This document shows positions 1 through 11,051 of a stretch of DNA of 64,000 nt, in pieces; positions within the stretch are counted from its first letter, which is position 1; the number at the start of each line of letters is the position of its first letter. The position numbers and the translations under genes are program-made. Source of the stretch: Lumbricus terrestris. Taxonomy: Eukaryota > Annelida > Clitellata > Crassiclitellata > Lumbricidae. Location: NCBI GenBank assembly GCA_949752735.1, contig OX457052.1:33000344-33064343 (forward strand), written 5' to 3'. Under the pieces are notes generated by a model. The model had not been told where the DNA came from and did no database searches. It saw only the letters and a list, made by a program, of their open reading frames with translations.

Positions 1-109
1 GAACAGAGGATCACAATCAAGAGTGGATTTTATAAGATTAATAAGGTTTAATTAGTGTTGCAAATTAATAGTCGATTCTTCTTTTTCGGTGCAGCTGATA
101 TCCTGATCG

Positions 110-342
110 AATGGTATTTGTTACAATGCAGTTGACATCATGATGCTTGTTATGCTGTAATTGACATTACGGTATTTGTTATGATGTTATTGGCATTATG
201 ATATTTCTTACAATGTTACGGACATTATTATATTCGCCGCAATGTAATTTACATTAAGGTATGTGTTACATGAATTTCGCATTGTGATATTTGTTACAAT
301 GTAATTAGCATTAGGGTATCTGCTACAATGTAATTGGCATTG
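110..342. repeat. degenerate tandem repeat, unit about 30-35 bp
   Basis: Successive segments resemble a consensus like GGTATTTGTTACAATGTAATT followed by a GACATTA-type end. Units have diverged and vary in length. No coding potential seen. The flanking 1-109 and 343-560 hold nothing I recognise. Confidence 0.6.
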
Positions 343-565
343 ATTTCTTAATTGGTGACATAAGCTTACTCAGCAAAGCAGTTTCCCGATGAATGTGATT
401 CGTTAGTTAATTCGTATAGATCAATAAAATTTTAAAAAGCGGTGGCAGCAACAGAGACAGCAAATGCTTGATTTCATGTAAACCAAAGTTTAATGAATAA
501 GGAATATACTTACCTACTAACAATGACAACAACAATAGTAATTAAAAATTAAAATAATTAGGCCT

Positions 566-574
566 ACTGCTGCA

Positions 575-607
<33 letters not shown>

Positions 608-614
608 CCTACTA

Positions 615-658
<44 letters not shown>

Positions 659-725
659 ACTGCTACTACTACTACTGCTACTGCTACTGCTACTGCCACT
701 ACTACTACTACTACTACTACTACTG

Positions 726-800
<75 letters not shown>

Positions 801-802
801 GG
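566..802. repeat. trinucleotide microsatellite (CTG then CTA)
   Basis: An interrupted CTG block passes into an almost pure CTA block near 690. Every reading frame is open because of the trinucleotide period; the poly-Leu and poly-Ala frames are artefacts. Confidence 0.95.
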
Positions 803-903
803 CTGCTAGGCTACTATTACTATACCATTACTCCCACCACCGCCAATGATAATACTAGTATATTTGTTATTTATTTAGGCCCATCATGAATAATTTTTTC
901 CAG

Positions 904-1108
904 AATTCCAGTGGACTATCGTCTAAGAACGAATTTTCTGGGTTAATCGGTAAGAAATGGGAGGAAGAAGAGAATCCGAATCTCCATCAAACGAAGAAAT
1001 CGATCGCAACCGTCGACGATTTCATCAAAGGAAGAAATCCATCGAACTCTTCCCCTGCGATCGAAATAATCAACAATCAACTGAATCACTTCAGTGATGC
1101 GCAACCGG
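904..1108 (+). CDS. possible internal exon of an unrecognised gene
   Basis: An open segment of 68 codons plus 1 nt follows a good acceptor (TTTTTTCCAG ending at 903) and ends at a GTATAT donor at 1109. Composition differs from the AT-rich surroundings: acidic and polar residues (WEEEENPN near the start, then DDFIKG and EIINNQL) and regular codon use. I do not recognise the protein. The exit phase (1) matches the entry phase of the candidate exon at 6257, giving a continuous reading frame across a 5.1-kb intron. Alternatively it is a chance open stretch; no start, promoter or homologue supports it. Confidence 0.35.
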
Positions 1109-1149
1109 GTATATATATATAGATCAATCAATCAATCATCAATCTATCT

Positions 1150-1345
1150 ATCTATCAATCAGAATTTATATGGCGCCCCTTCAGGATATCTACTCAGAGG
1201 TGCTCCCGACCGAGATCAAGCGCAAAAAACAGTCTTCATCAATTTGTGAAATTTAAAACAGCTTGAGAGGTGTCGCATAATATTTTAGTCAATGGAAGCT
1301 CGTTCCAGGTTGTTGGACTAACCACAGAGAAAAGTATGCATCTGT
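1150..1345 (-). mobile_element. LINE 3' fragment (reverse transcriptase C-terminus plus tail)
   Basis: Read on the minus strand this matches the fragment at 33222-33432. It has the WNGLP-type region common at the C-terminus of CR1/L2-like reverse transcriptases, then the tail GGGAGCACCTCTGAGTAG and a GGCGCCATATAAATT end with a short TGAT repeat. It is frameshifted and non-functional. 1346-2027 holds nothing recognised. Confidence 0.65.
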
Positions 1346-2027
1346 GTGTTTAATTTAAGAATATTCGGGTGTGTGTGTGTTCCCCAGGGATGACATTTCC
1401 CCCGAAATTTTCAGAGCTGTTTAAATTTCTTACATTAGGCCTATATTGCATTATACGAAGGATTTTTACTGTAATGGGATGAAGATGTTGCGTATCAAAA
1501 GACTTTTATTATTGGCTAATATAATGAAATCAATATAATTATAAACCACAAGACTAAAAGGGTCATCAGAAAAAATTCTTCGGGACAGGGTAATCGCCGC
1601 TATGCGCCTCAGCGGTTGCTGTCCACTCGAATGGCCGTTTGCCCCGCCCCCACCCCCCCCTATTCCAGAAACCTGAATATCCACCCAAGACAGGGGACTC
1701 GATTAAACACTGCAAATGCATATGCAATATGTATGGACCTACCTATGGCCAACGTGCAGCGCATGTAATTGAAAAAATCCTAAATTGGGTCATGTCTCCA
1801 GTTATTATATTTGGAATATTACGCAGGCTTCCTACCCGGCAAAGCATTGAGTAAATCTACAGGATAGCAACTCTGGCTCTGCAGCCCTTGCTCATCAATG
1901 TCAGTTGGGTGATGTGTCGGACTACCTGAGTGGGTTCTGTTGCTCCACGAGTACTCATGGCTAGCGCCCCTCCGTTCTGCACAGAAACGTGCTCTTGGTG
2001 CCACTTGCACGAACTGTATAACTGAAT

Positions 2028-2735
2028 TCTTTTCAAATTAAACGCCTGCAAACTATCCAGAATGCTCTTGCCCGCGCAGTCACTAAGACTCCCAAACATC
2101 ACCACATAACCCCTGTTCTCAAGTCTCTTCATTGGCTAAAAGTTTCTCAGCGCATCCATTACAAAATTGTTTCTCTAACCTACAACGCTCTTCAAACCTC
2201 TCAGCCCTCCTACATTCGTCAACTAATCACCATCCAACCGCACAGGTCTACGCGCTCATCATCATATCTTTCTCTCTCTCGGCCTCCAGTATCATCCTCT
2301 CTGAAATTCTGCGACCGCTCCTTAGTCTATGCTGCACCAGCTCTTTGGAACGGACTCCCAACATACCTCCGCCTGTTCGCTCACCCTCCTATCTCTCCTG
2401 CAGTCTCACCTCCAAATTCAACCTCTCCTCCGCTTGCACTCTCCTCTGCTGCATTCCATTCACGACTGAAAACCGAACTCTTCAACCTATCCTATCCAGA
2501 TCCCAATCAAGTTCCATCACCCAACCACCACCATCACCGACAACCACCGTAGCACCACGCTGTCTCCTCGGCTTGACCTCCCCGGATTTTGACCTGGCAC
2601 CGGAACGAAAACGGCAGCTCTGGCTATTGCGGACTTGATTTGATATAGCGCCGGTGAATAAGCTGGTCTCCCTGACGTGGCTTTTGTGGGCGCTGAGAAA
2701 TTCTCGAAGATTTACATTACATTACATTACATTAC
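2028..2735 (+). mobile_element. CR1/L2-like LINE 3' end
   Basis: About 155 codons without a stop (roughly 2040-2510) read as the distal part of a non-LTR reverse transcriptase: RLQTIQNALARAVT, then HITPVLKSLHWLKV, RSSSYLSLSRP, PALWNGLPTYLR and a final RLKTELFNLS. These motifs are typical of the C-terminal region of CR1/L2-type LINEs. A 3' UTR follows and the copy ends in an ATTAC pentamer repeat (2707-2735). The 5' part, with the catalytic core and endonuclease, is missing, as expected of a 5'-truncated insertion. Confidence 0.8.
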
Positions 2736-2935
2736 AACTGCAACTATACAGAATCGAGCCTTTTCCGTGGTTGGTCCAATGGTCTGGAATGGAATGGACT
2801 CCCACAGGAGCTGCGTCTGATAAACAAAGGTTGCTACTGTGTTTTGCCGTGCTGGAGTCGGGAGCGCTTCAGAGTAGTCCAATGACGAGGCGTTATAGAA
2901 ATTCTTCAATAAATAAATGAATTAAATGAATAAAT
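2736..2935 (+). mobile_element. LINE 3' tail of a second family
   Basis: Directly after the ATTAC tail, a short segment reads [19 protein letters not shown] with shifts, then GAGTCGGGAGCGCTTCAGAGTAG, GGCGTTATAGAAATTC and an AATAAATGAATT tail. This is the tail type shared with the SINEs of this window. 2936-3240 holds only AT-rich sequence. Confidence 0.65.
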
Positions 2936-3263
2936 TGCGAATAATAAAGTGCTGCAAAATTTCTTAACTTACTGTGATTAGTAAATACATGGACTTCGAA
3001 TCGACTGTTTCAGGAAAAAATGTGAACTTCTACAGGGAGTTGAGTTTAAGGTCAACTTTAAAGGAAAACAAAGAAAACTACAGTGGTGGCAGGTGACCCA
3101 ATTTTATGATGGATATATAATAGATACGCACATATATAATAGAGAAAGTTATATATATATATATATTTCTATGCCTATATAATTAATACATAGGCTATTT
3201 GCACAATGCTCAAAATGAAAGAGTTATTGTCATAGTGTTGCTCTTCCCGCAGTTCTGTGATAA

Positions 3264-3382
3264 CGGTGGTGGTGGTGGTGGTGGTGGTGGTGGTGGTGGT
3301 GGTGGTGGTGGTGGTGGTGGTGGTGGTGGTGGTGGTGGTGGTGGTGGTGGTGGTGGTGGTGGTGGTGGTGGTGGTGGTGGTG
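3264..3382. repeat. (GGT)n microsatellite
   Basis: About 39 uninterrupted GGT units, followed by GAC/GAT/GAA triplets to 3429. Poly-Gly, poly-Val and poly-Thr frames here are artefacts. Confidence 0.97.
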
Positions 3383-3442
3383 AAGATTATGACGATTATG
3401 ACGACGACGATGACGAAGATGAAGATGACATACTCACGTTCA

Positions 3443-3652
3443 CGTTTGTGTGGCGTAGTGGTTATGTTCGTTGCCTTGCAGCCGGATGGTTGCAGGTTCG
3501 AGTCCACCTCAAGACGCCGCGTTTGGACCTTGGGCAAGTCCTTCACTCGCAATTGCTCAGCGCTTTGGCGTGAAACTCCGATTCGGTGTCCGCGCTGTAG
3601 TTGGGAGCGCTTCTGAGTAGGAAGGTTGAAGGGGCGCTATAACAAGTGCGCA
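3443..3652 (+). mobile_element. tRNA-derived SINE, family A, copy 1
   Basis: The head has an A-box-like TGGCGTAGTGGT and B-box GGTTCGAGTCC, the internal RNA polymerase III promoter arrangement. The body (TTGGGCAAGTCCTTCACTCG, then CTCAGCGCTTTGGCGTG) and tail (GGGAGCGCTTCTGAGTAGG, then GGGGCGCTATAACAAGTGCG) match the other family A copies of the window. Confidence 0.9.
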
Positions 3653-4083
3653 AACATGCACACACCCTAGCAAATGAAATAATGTAAAAGCTAAACAATG
3701 CGCTTACTATATAGCACACGATGTAAAAACTAAGGGATTTCATTTTTAGACTCTCATTATAATATATGCGTGATATTTTACATGCAGTATATATATTATT
3801 AGATTGTACACAGCTTTGAGAGCTCACGACGATCCTACAAACCCCCTTAGTCAGTTGATTCGGTTGCTTGCCAACTTGCCCAAGGTCTGAGAAAGCAACC
3901 CATCGAAATAAAATCCTGCCTACGGCCTTCGTTTTAATAGCGCATACACCTAACTTAATAGTAAAATCCAGCGCTGTATACCGCGGCCCACTCTTATATA
4001 TCATCGGTTGACAACGTTTTTGGGGTGTCGTTGACAATGCTTAACATGTTCTGTGAAGTTTGTTCCTACGAATAGTTCGGTGC

Positions 4084-4164
4084 ACTTAATGACCTTCGCC
4101 CCCATGTCGGTCGCACTATAATAATATTATAGTGCGACCGACATGGGGGCGAAGGTCATTAAGT
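4084..4164. repeat. 81-bp perfect palindrome
   Basis: Two 40-bp arms (4084-4123 and 4125-4164) are exact reverse complements around a single base at 4124. The left arm begins ACTTAATGACCTTCGCCCCC and the apex is an AATAATATT run. No target duplication is visible at the edges. It could form a cruciform or a long hairpin RNA. It could also be a fold-back element or a junction artefact of assembly. Confidence 0.95.
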
Positions 4165-4362
4165 AATATTATTACTCCTCGGATGAAGATGACACTAGTT
4201 ATCTATGTACAATGTCATGTGCATAGGTTACTTAAAAATTAACAGACCATAACTTTTGGCGACCATTTATTTTTATGTGCATTATTTATCTCTGTTGTCA
4301 CTGGTTACAGTTTGTCAATGTCACCGAGGTTTGAATCAAATGAATACAAGAAACTGAAAATG

Positions 4363-4682
4363 ATGATGAAGAAGAAGAAGAAGAAGAAGAAGAAGAAGAA
4401 GAAGAAGAAGAAGAAGAAGAAGAAGAAGAAGAGGAAGAGGAAGAGGAAGAGGAAGAGGAAGAGGAAGAGGAAGAGGAAGAGGAAGAGGAAGAGGAAGAGG
4501 AGGAGGAGGAGGAGGAGGAGGAGGAGGAGGAGGAAGAGGAAGAGGAAGAGGAAGAGGAAGAGGAAGAGGAGGAGGAGGAGGAGGAGGAGGAGGAAGAGGA
4601 AGAGGAAGAGGAAGAGGAAGAGGAAGAGGACGAGGAAGAGGAAGAGGAAGAGGAAGAGGAGAAGGAGGACGAGGACGAGGAC

Positions 4683-4721
<39 letters not shown>

Positions 4722-4815
4722 AAAGAGGGACAGGGAGAGCGAGACGGAGAGGGAGAGGGAGACGAAGACGAAGACGAAGAGGAAGAGGAAGACAATGAGA
4801 AAAAGAAGAAGATGG
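4363..4815. repeat. homopurine GAA/GAG tract
   Basis: About 440 bp are almost pure purine on the plus strand (GAA, then GAGGAA, then GAG blocks). It is capable of triplex formation in principle. Lys/Arg-rich frames on plus and Ser/Leu/Pro-rich frames on minus are artefacts. Confidence 0.95.
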
Positions 4816-4848
4816 TGACGATGCTGTTGCTGCTTCCGCTGCTGCTGC

Positions 4849-5062
4849 CAAGGCCGTAGCCAGGATTTGATTTCGGGGGTGTTTCACTCACCAATTTCCC
4901 TTTCCCAAAAAATTGATTACCTTTTTTATTTCGGGGGGTGTTTTCGTGTTTTTATTTCATGGTTTTTACATCATGTGCTCGTAAATGCATTATATTATTT
5001 TTCACATTTTCCATTTCGGGGGGTGTTCAAACACCCAAAACACCCCCCTAGCTACGGCCTTG
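4849..5062. mobile_element. small inverted-repeat element (MITE), hAT-like
   Basis: The ends are inverted: CAAGGCCGTAGC at 4849 and GCTACGGCCTTG at 5062. Internal GGGGGGTGTT runs are repeated in both orientations, a common design in animal MITEs. The element sits in a CTG/GAT microsatellite, so the target duplication cannot be resolved. Confidence 0.7.
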
Positions 5063-5075
5063 GGCCTGCTGCTGA

Positions 5076-5160
5076 TGATGATGACGATGATGGTGATGAT
5101 GGTGACGACGCTGACGACAGGAATGACGATGATGATGACGACGATGATGATGATGTTTAT
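5076..5160. repeat. GAT/GAC trinucleotide repeat
   Basis: Interrupted run of GATGAT and GACGAC triplets immediately downstream of the MITE. Confidence 0.9.
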
Positions 5161-5261
5161 ACAACCGATGTTGTAAATTTTACAGACTGGAGATGGAACG
5201 ATCTGTCGATGAAGAAAAGCCGAGATTTAGACGCAGCCGAAAACGGGTTCTAATTAGAGGT

Positions 5262-5520
5262 TGGTCTTTTTGTATTGCATTGTATTGTTTTGTATTGTAT
5301 CGTATCGTATTGTATTGTATTGTGTCTGAAAACCTACAAATCGCTTCTCACAGCAAAAGCCTTTCAGAAGCGCTCCCAGTGCATGCGATCCCGAGGGTAA
5401 AGGCAGATTTTTAGACGAGAGAAAGATGACGAAAGACTTCCAGAGACGATGGCAGAGCGAACTGATTGGGGAAGTCCATTCCATAATGAGGGACCAATGC
5501 AGTTAAATGATCTGGACTAG
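5262..5520 (-). mobile_element. LINE 3' fragment with (CAATA)n tail
   Basis: On the minus strand it reads GPSLWNGLPQSVRSA, then SFSRLKICLY, the expected C-terminus of a non-LTR reverse transcriptase. The 3' UTR contains AAGGCTTTTGCTGTGAGAAG and ends in a CAATA/CGATA pentamer repeat (5269-5328). The same UTR and repeat recur at 49795-49880. Confidence 0.8.
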
Positions 5521-5614
5521 GCCCAGCGGTTCTGTCCTCTATTAGAGGTCGGTCTTTGTTTGCCAATGCCAACGTCGCATTAAATCATAGAACATTCATT
5601 CATTAAATTATTAT

Positions 5615-5690
5615 TTTGTATAGAACCTCTTCCAGGAAACTACTCAGAGGTGCTTCCGACTCCAGAACGGCAAAAAGCAAAAGTGTTCAG
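5615..5690 (-). mobile_element. LINE/SINE tail fragment
   Basis: ACTACTCAGAGGTGCTTCCGA with a preceding CTCTTCCAG is the reverse complement of the shared tail GGGAGCGCCTCTGAGTAG. Only the tail remains. Confidence 0.5.
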
Positions 5691-6256
5691 GTGCTTAATA
5701 ATAATATTCAGAGCAATAATATTGAGCATGATTTGTATGCAATATCTAGAACTGCAGGGATACAAAATATTAACAGTAGCGCATTGGTCAGCATGCAGGT
5801 AAGGAGAGCGAGAGGTAACGAGTTCGAGCCCCCGTTGGGTGGACATGCTTTGTAGGCTGCTATACATGTAGTAGCGCCGTGTATCGCAGGCTGTCTGACA
5901 GTGTTTGCTCTGTTAGTAGGCCCTAGTTAAGTGTTATGTTAATTAAGATCACTGCATAACTTGTACATGTAGGCCTAAAGCGCAGTGCGTTTGCAGGTAT
6001 TTCATTAAAGAAAAATTATATTATTATTATAACTATAGCCTATGCTTTGTTTATTTCTATGTATGCAAGTCTATGTTTGTGCTTGATGTGTTTTTTCAGG
6101 ACTCATATACTCAATTTCATGCAATCGTATTCGTAAAATTACTCAATTACTGATTACTAATCTGATACGTGCAATTTGCACATAGATCTACAGCATGATA
6201 CAGACACTTAAAAAACTATAATAGCCTAATCATAATGAATGCGTTGCGTTCTCTAG

Positions 6257-6462
6257 GTTTGTGTTGTCTCGGCTGGATCCTTTGTTGTCCGTGCTGGGCG
6301 TGCGGTCTTTGTCTGCGAGAGGACACATGGACGGACGATGAATCGGAGCTGGAGAGGGAGATGGAAGACGACCCGTGCTGGCCGTGCTTCTACCGCACGA
6401 CCTCCATCGAACCGGAAAAGACTTCCATCGATGACGACTATTCTGTCACCTGGAAGTGTTAG
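6257..6462 (+). CDS. possible terminal exon of an unrecognised gene, Cys-rich
   Basis: After the acceptor GCGTTCTCTAG (ends 6256) an open frame runs to a TAG at 6460-6462. It begins with a Cys/Trp-rich segment (LCCLGWILCCPCWACGLC) and continues with an acidic stretch (TDDESELEREMEDD) and a second CWPCF motif. Codon use is balanced and GC is higher than the flanks, which favours real coding sequence. The clustered cysteines could be membrane-proximal palmitoylation sites or metal-binding, but I recognise no family. Its entry phase fits the candidate exon at 904-1108. A 228-nt frame from an ATG at 6235 would also be open, so a single-exon reading is possible. Confidence 0.4.
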
Positions 6463-6484
6463 TTAGGTTAAAGGAAATGACTTT

Positions 6485-6660
6485 CGCAGGGGGTTGGAGG
6501 GAGTGGGAAGTATTTGGGGAGTCTGGAGAGGAGTGGAGTAGAGTGTAGTTGAACAGAGTGGAGAGGACTCAGAGGAGTGGAGTGGAGGAGAGAGGAAAGA
6601 AGAGAAAAGGAGAGGAGTAGAGTAGATTATGGAGTGAGGGAAGGGGAGGGGATTGAACAA
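6485..6660. repeat. purine-rich GAGTGGAGA-type low-complexity tract
   Basis: Irregular repetition of GGAGTGGAG, GAGAGGA and GAGTAGAG words following the candidate exon. Minus-strand frames through it are low-complexity artefacts. Confidence 0.8.
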
Positions 6661-8630
6661 ATCATATGTAAGTAACTAAGTAAGTATATTCTTTAATATA
6701 ACCAGCTGCAAGAAATAATACCCCGGTGAGCAAGTAAGCTTGTCGTGTATAAAATTCACATAATTTATGACATCAAAAGTCATCAAAATATACAAGGTAA
6801 TTAGTATGTATATAGCATTCTTGATACAAATGTTTTCCTCATCTGATTTGTCTGCTCCTTGTGGCATCCGGTCGTGGTGGTATGGGGATATAGGACAGGC
6901 CAGCAGACTGAGCAGAGGACAGGACAAAGTGTGTGTGAAAGGACAGGAAGGGAGAGGTGAATTTGCAGAAGGGGACGGTGGAGATTTATGGAGAGGGCGG
7001 ATGTCTGACGTGCCACTTAGTAGCTCAACAGGTAATTATAGCCTACGCAGTGCACTTGAACTTTATAATTTTAATTGACTTTCGTAACAGCATTGACTTC
7101 CGCGTTTCGATTTGAAGAATAGGAGCGGGAGGCTAAAGTAAATAGTAGGCTCCCTTGTATAATAAGCAGATTAAAACTTACTATGCTTATGTGACAAATT
7201 CGTTTATGAAGATCAGATGTTCTGAGTATGAAGCCACCAGCGTTGGCAGGACTAATTATGGTGGTCAGGTGCTACGTGTGTACGCGAGCCAGCCGCTGAT
7301 GGCGACTCCTCCAGTTTTCCGCACATTGTGATTTATTTACTGATGAAACTTTAGTTCCGAATTACTTGTATCGCATCTGTTGCTGTCAGGATTTCACACT
7401 CGATTTGCAATGTTTTATGTTATCATTAATACCATTATGCACCCGATTATTGCTGTTTAATAATCAACGTTTTATAATAGCTATACTATTATTGCTGCTT
7501 ATTTTGCTTTTTTATTCAAGTACTAAAATTGTTAAGTAATAATTAATATAGTATGCGTGTATTGATCAATAAATTGTGTAAAAAAAATTAATGGACAATT
7601 GTCTTATAATCTTAGATCCTGTTACGCAGTAGGCCTATAAGTATTGAAGTCCACTGATAAATCAGGCCTATCACAACAGTATAGCAGTTGGTTTGTGCAG
7701 TAAACAAATTCAAACACTCCAGCATCCAGCAATCGCATTTTACATCATAATTGGCCAGCACATTGATTAGATTAGTGTATTAACCTGGCGTTATATAAAT
7801 CTCAGTGTTTACAATGTTGTAATCGTTATCCGTTTTATAAAGCTCAAGGACTCATTGCGGGCCCTGCTGCATAGGAGCGTTGTTTGCATTTAAAAAGACC
7901 TCATGAGTACGCGGCGGTTAAAGGAGCCCATTAAATGCCGGTGGGTCACGGAATATTCTATCCCCTTAAAGGCTATCCGGGGGGTATGAATTAGTCTATC
8001 CCCCCGGATGGAATATACCGGCATAGACTATTCAGGATGATAAAATTCAGGAGGATAAACCATTCTATCCAATTATTTAAAGATGTGTATAATTGAGCAA
8101 TATTTATGGTGTATCCAAAATTTGAAGAGACTCTAATTTTTTCAGGTGTCCTAAGCAATGTTCAGAGCGAAGCAACTCGAATTCATTTAGTGACTCTAGA
8201 TGCTCTAAGCGTTCCAAAACCAAAGTAAACAAAATTATCCAGTAGGAATAGGCATACCTGTTAGTGTCATTGTTCCGAACTATGCAGATGGAAGTTAATT
8301 TGCAAAAATAAATACACGAGGAAGTGACTTTTTAAACTTTGCTTCACCGGCGGGGATACGATTGATACGGGGTATACTCTATTTCGTGACACCCGCTGCA
8401 GAGCCTAAAGAGGTTGATGTGTCGTCGCCTACACTGTACTGGTATGTAGCAGGACGCAACAGGTCGCAACCGGGCGTAATTAGATCCCTCACGAGTCGTC
8501 CGTCAGTGGTTGAGGGCATGAGAGTGACAGGACATCAGACTATGCGGACCAAGTATACGGTCAAATCAAATGCATGGTGCATTAAAATTGCGCATCCGTT
8601 ATAAAAACAGGTCGATATCATGTGACAATA
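6661..8630. other. stretch without recognised gene
   Basis: I see no convincing exon. It contains TAGGCCTA words and a GC hairpin near 7965-8000 with arms ATCCGGGGGG and CCCCCCGGAT. An 80-codon open frame at 8362-8604 has no recognisable motif. Confidence 0.5.
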
Positions 8631-8637
8631 GGGGCTT

Positions 8638-8804
8638 TCAATCAATCGATCGATCGATCAATAAATAGATAAATGAATAAATAAATAGATCGATAAATAA
8701 ATAGATAGATAAATAAATAAATAAATAACAAAATAAATAAATAAATAAATCTGTCTGTCTGTCTGTCTGTCTATCTGTCTGTCTGTCTATCTGTCTGTCT
8801 GTCG

Positions 8805-8868
<64 letters not shown>
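8638..8868. repeat. tetranucleotide microsatellites (ATCG, AATA/GATA, CTGT)
   Basis: GATC, then AATA/GATA, then a long CTGT block (8751-8868). Open frames made of Thr-Asp-Arg-Gln repeats are artefacts. Confidence 0.95.
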
Positions 8869-8870
<2 letters not shown>

Positions 8871-9330
8871 ACATGAATCAGTCAATCCACGTTCATTTGT
8901 TTTGTAGAGCACAATAATAATTAGCTGCAAAACTAGCTTCTACCATACATCGTATACCAGTTTCTAAAGGTACGAGGCATATAATATTTATAGGCCTACC
9001 GATATCACTACGACACCAATCAAGGTCGGAATCAACAGAAGACCGTTCTATAAGACTGTAAGACACAGAGGCAGCCTATGATGGAAAATGTCATTTCGAA
9101 TGTGAATTCAGTGAAAGCAACGCAACTATTGTTGTGTACGTTGTTGCCGTCGACGCTGCTTGCTTACAATAATCAATGGCTCTTCAACTACTCCTTCGAA
9201 TTATTGCTTCATGCTAAGCTGAATGTGATGTATGATGTATGATGCATCATGTTAGTTGTATTACATGCTCATTTATTTATAGACGACAACCTATCTAGAT
9301 ATGATTTAGGTGCTGAAAAAGAAGCATTGC

Positions 9331-9755
9331 ATGCTCACGGCCGTGCAACTGTCTTGTAGCATCCGTTAAACATGTTTTAAAGGTGTCGTAAGAGTTCAAT
9401 GCAAAATTACATGCGACACTGTTTCTCCGATTAGTATAGCATCGAGTCCCCATAGACTAGTCAATCAATCGATCAATCAATCAATTAATCAATCAAACAA
9501 TCAAACAATCAAACAATCAATCAGTTTGTAAACCACTCAATTAAATTGATTGATCAATTAATCATATAAACAAACATTCAATCAAACAATCGATCAGTCA
9601 ATCATTAAATCACTTTGAGAACCACTGATGTGATGTTGTATTACATGCTCACGGCCATGCAACCATCTTGTAGCATCCGTTAAATATGTTTTAAAGGTGT
9701 CGTAAGAGTTCAATGCAAATTACATACGACACTGTTTCTCCGATTAGTATAGCAT
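9331..9755. repeat. 112-bp direct repeats flanking a CAAT microsatellite
   Basis: 9331-9442 and 9645-9755 are near-identical (ATGCTCACGGCC start, GATTAGTATAGCAT end; a few substitutions and one indel). Between them lies an imperfect CAAT/CAAA repeat (9461-9610). This fits a local segmental duplication. Confidence 0.85.
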
Positions 9756-9764
9756 TGCGCACAA

Positions 9765-9985
9765 CCTGCTATTGTGATTATTTTGTCAGTGGGACTACGC
9801 ATCTTGAGGACGGGTTCAAAGATGCTTAATTTTGTCTTTCTGCCTCACCAAAGTGGGGCATCCAGGCATCCTACAGAATTTTCGTCTTTTATGTGACTGC
9901 AAAGGAGATTAGATGACCGACTGGTGATCCGCCGCCAGCATATGCCGAGGTCGAGAAAACATCGAGTGCCAACGGTTGATCCCCA
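9765..9985 (+). mobile_element. possible diverged SINE, family B
   Basis: A B-box-like GGGTTCAAAG is followed after about 150 bp by CCGCCAGCATATGCCGAGG and TCGAGAAAACATCGAG, resembling the family B body at 31997-32219 read on minus. Diverged and uncertain. Confidence 0.4.
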
Positions 9986-9989
9986 ATTG

Positions 9990-11051
9990 CCTTTGACAGT
10001 TTGACTACCTTGTTCGGAGCTAAATATAGGTAGGCCTACTTATAGCTAAAGGGAATGTTCGTCTAATTCTGAGTTGTATTTTTGTGTGACACGACTCACT
10101 GGAAGACCAATTGTGGCTACGCTAACCTAATGCGGTCGACCTTGAGCACTCAGTGAGCAGGTCAAACAACGAGAAAAATTCCGAACCTCTATGCAGAGCA
10201 GTCATCACGGGGCCCCAAACTATCGTGAGGCATAGCGGGGGGGGGAGTTAGAAAAATGTAAATAATAAAAGCGCATACTTCCGGTTTAGGCCTATAGATA
10301 TCATATGCTGTATTTACATATAGGCCTAGAACAGTTTAGCCTACTTGTTGTTCAGTTGCTATAATTTGAAGTTGAACCGATCATTAAGTAGGGCCTTATA
10401 ACCATTTCTCTACAGGCCTGTGCCTATTATAATCACAAAGGCAATTAATCATAGGTCTACTCTTTGTGTAACAGAGCCAGTTTGCCTGGACGGTAATGGA
10501 CGGCGTCCATGCACTTGTTTTAACATCTGAACGCCGTCCAGCCACTTTTTGGTGAGCACAGACTGGAAAGGTACAGGTAAGGGGCGTCCAGCTAGGCACT
10601 TATTTTTCCACACATTAGGCACTGAATAGAGCCCATGATTACGTAGCCCGAGCTCTAAAATCGCCTGGCCCTGGGCATTCCCCCTTGCCCCCCTCTGTGA
10701 CTCTGCCACTGAGCAATTCAGAAACTCATTATTATTGAGCCATCGATGTTGTGTCACGTGGTCACGTGCGAACTTTCAAAACTTGAGAGGAGTGCATATG
10801 CCATGTCAGTTAAATTAGGCCTAAGCTGTAGGCCCATTAGTCGATAATGCATATCCTATTTTATGACCAGCAAATTTATGCCCATAAATTTGCAGTCGTG
10901 GACTTTTTGATAAGCCATGATTTATGTTGTGCTATTGGACAATAGATCTGAGACTTTAAATATTTATAGATAGTTTTAGTAGGTCGGAGATATTTTTTTC
11001 ATAAAATTATCCTCTCACATGGTAGGACTGTGCACCGATTTCACACAATTT
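9990..11051. other. stretch without recognised gene
   Basis: Unique-looking DNA with several TAGGCCTA words. The 10-bp inverted pair TGGACGGCGT (10497-10506) and ACGCCGTCCA (10531-10540) could form a hairpin. No exon supported. Confidence 0.5.

Noticed and set aside
585..809. Poly-Leu open frame
   Set aside because: Product of the CTG/CTA microsatellite; all frames are open for the same reason.
3199..3616. Poly-Gly / poly-Val open frames
   Set aside because: (GGT)n microsatellite running into a SINE.
4084..4164. Integrated circular ssDNA virus origin (stem-loop with TAATATTAC)
   Set aside because: The apex is AATAATATTAT, not the conserved nonamer, and no Rep frame is nearby.
4298..4894. 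Long Ser-, Leu/Pro- and Lys/Arg-rich frames
   Set aside because: Homopurine tract read on both strands.
8362..8604. 80-codon open frame
   Set aside because: No motif, no splice or start context, and no sign of conservation that I can judge.
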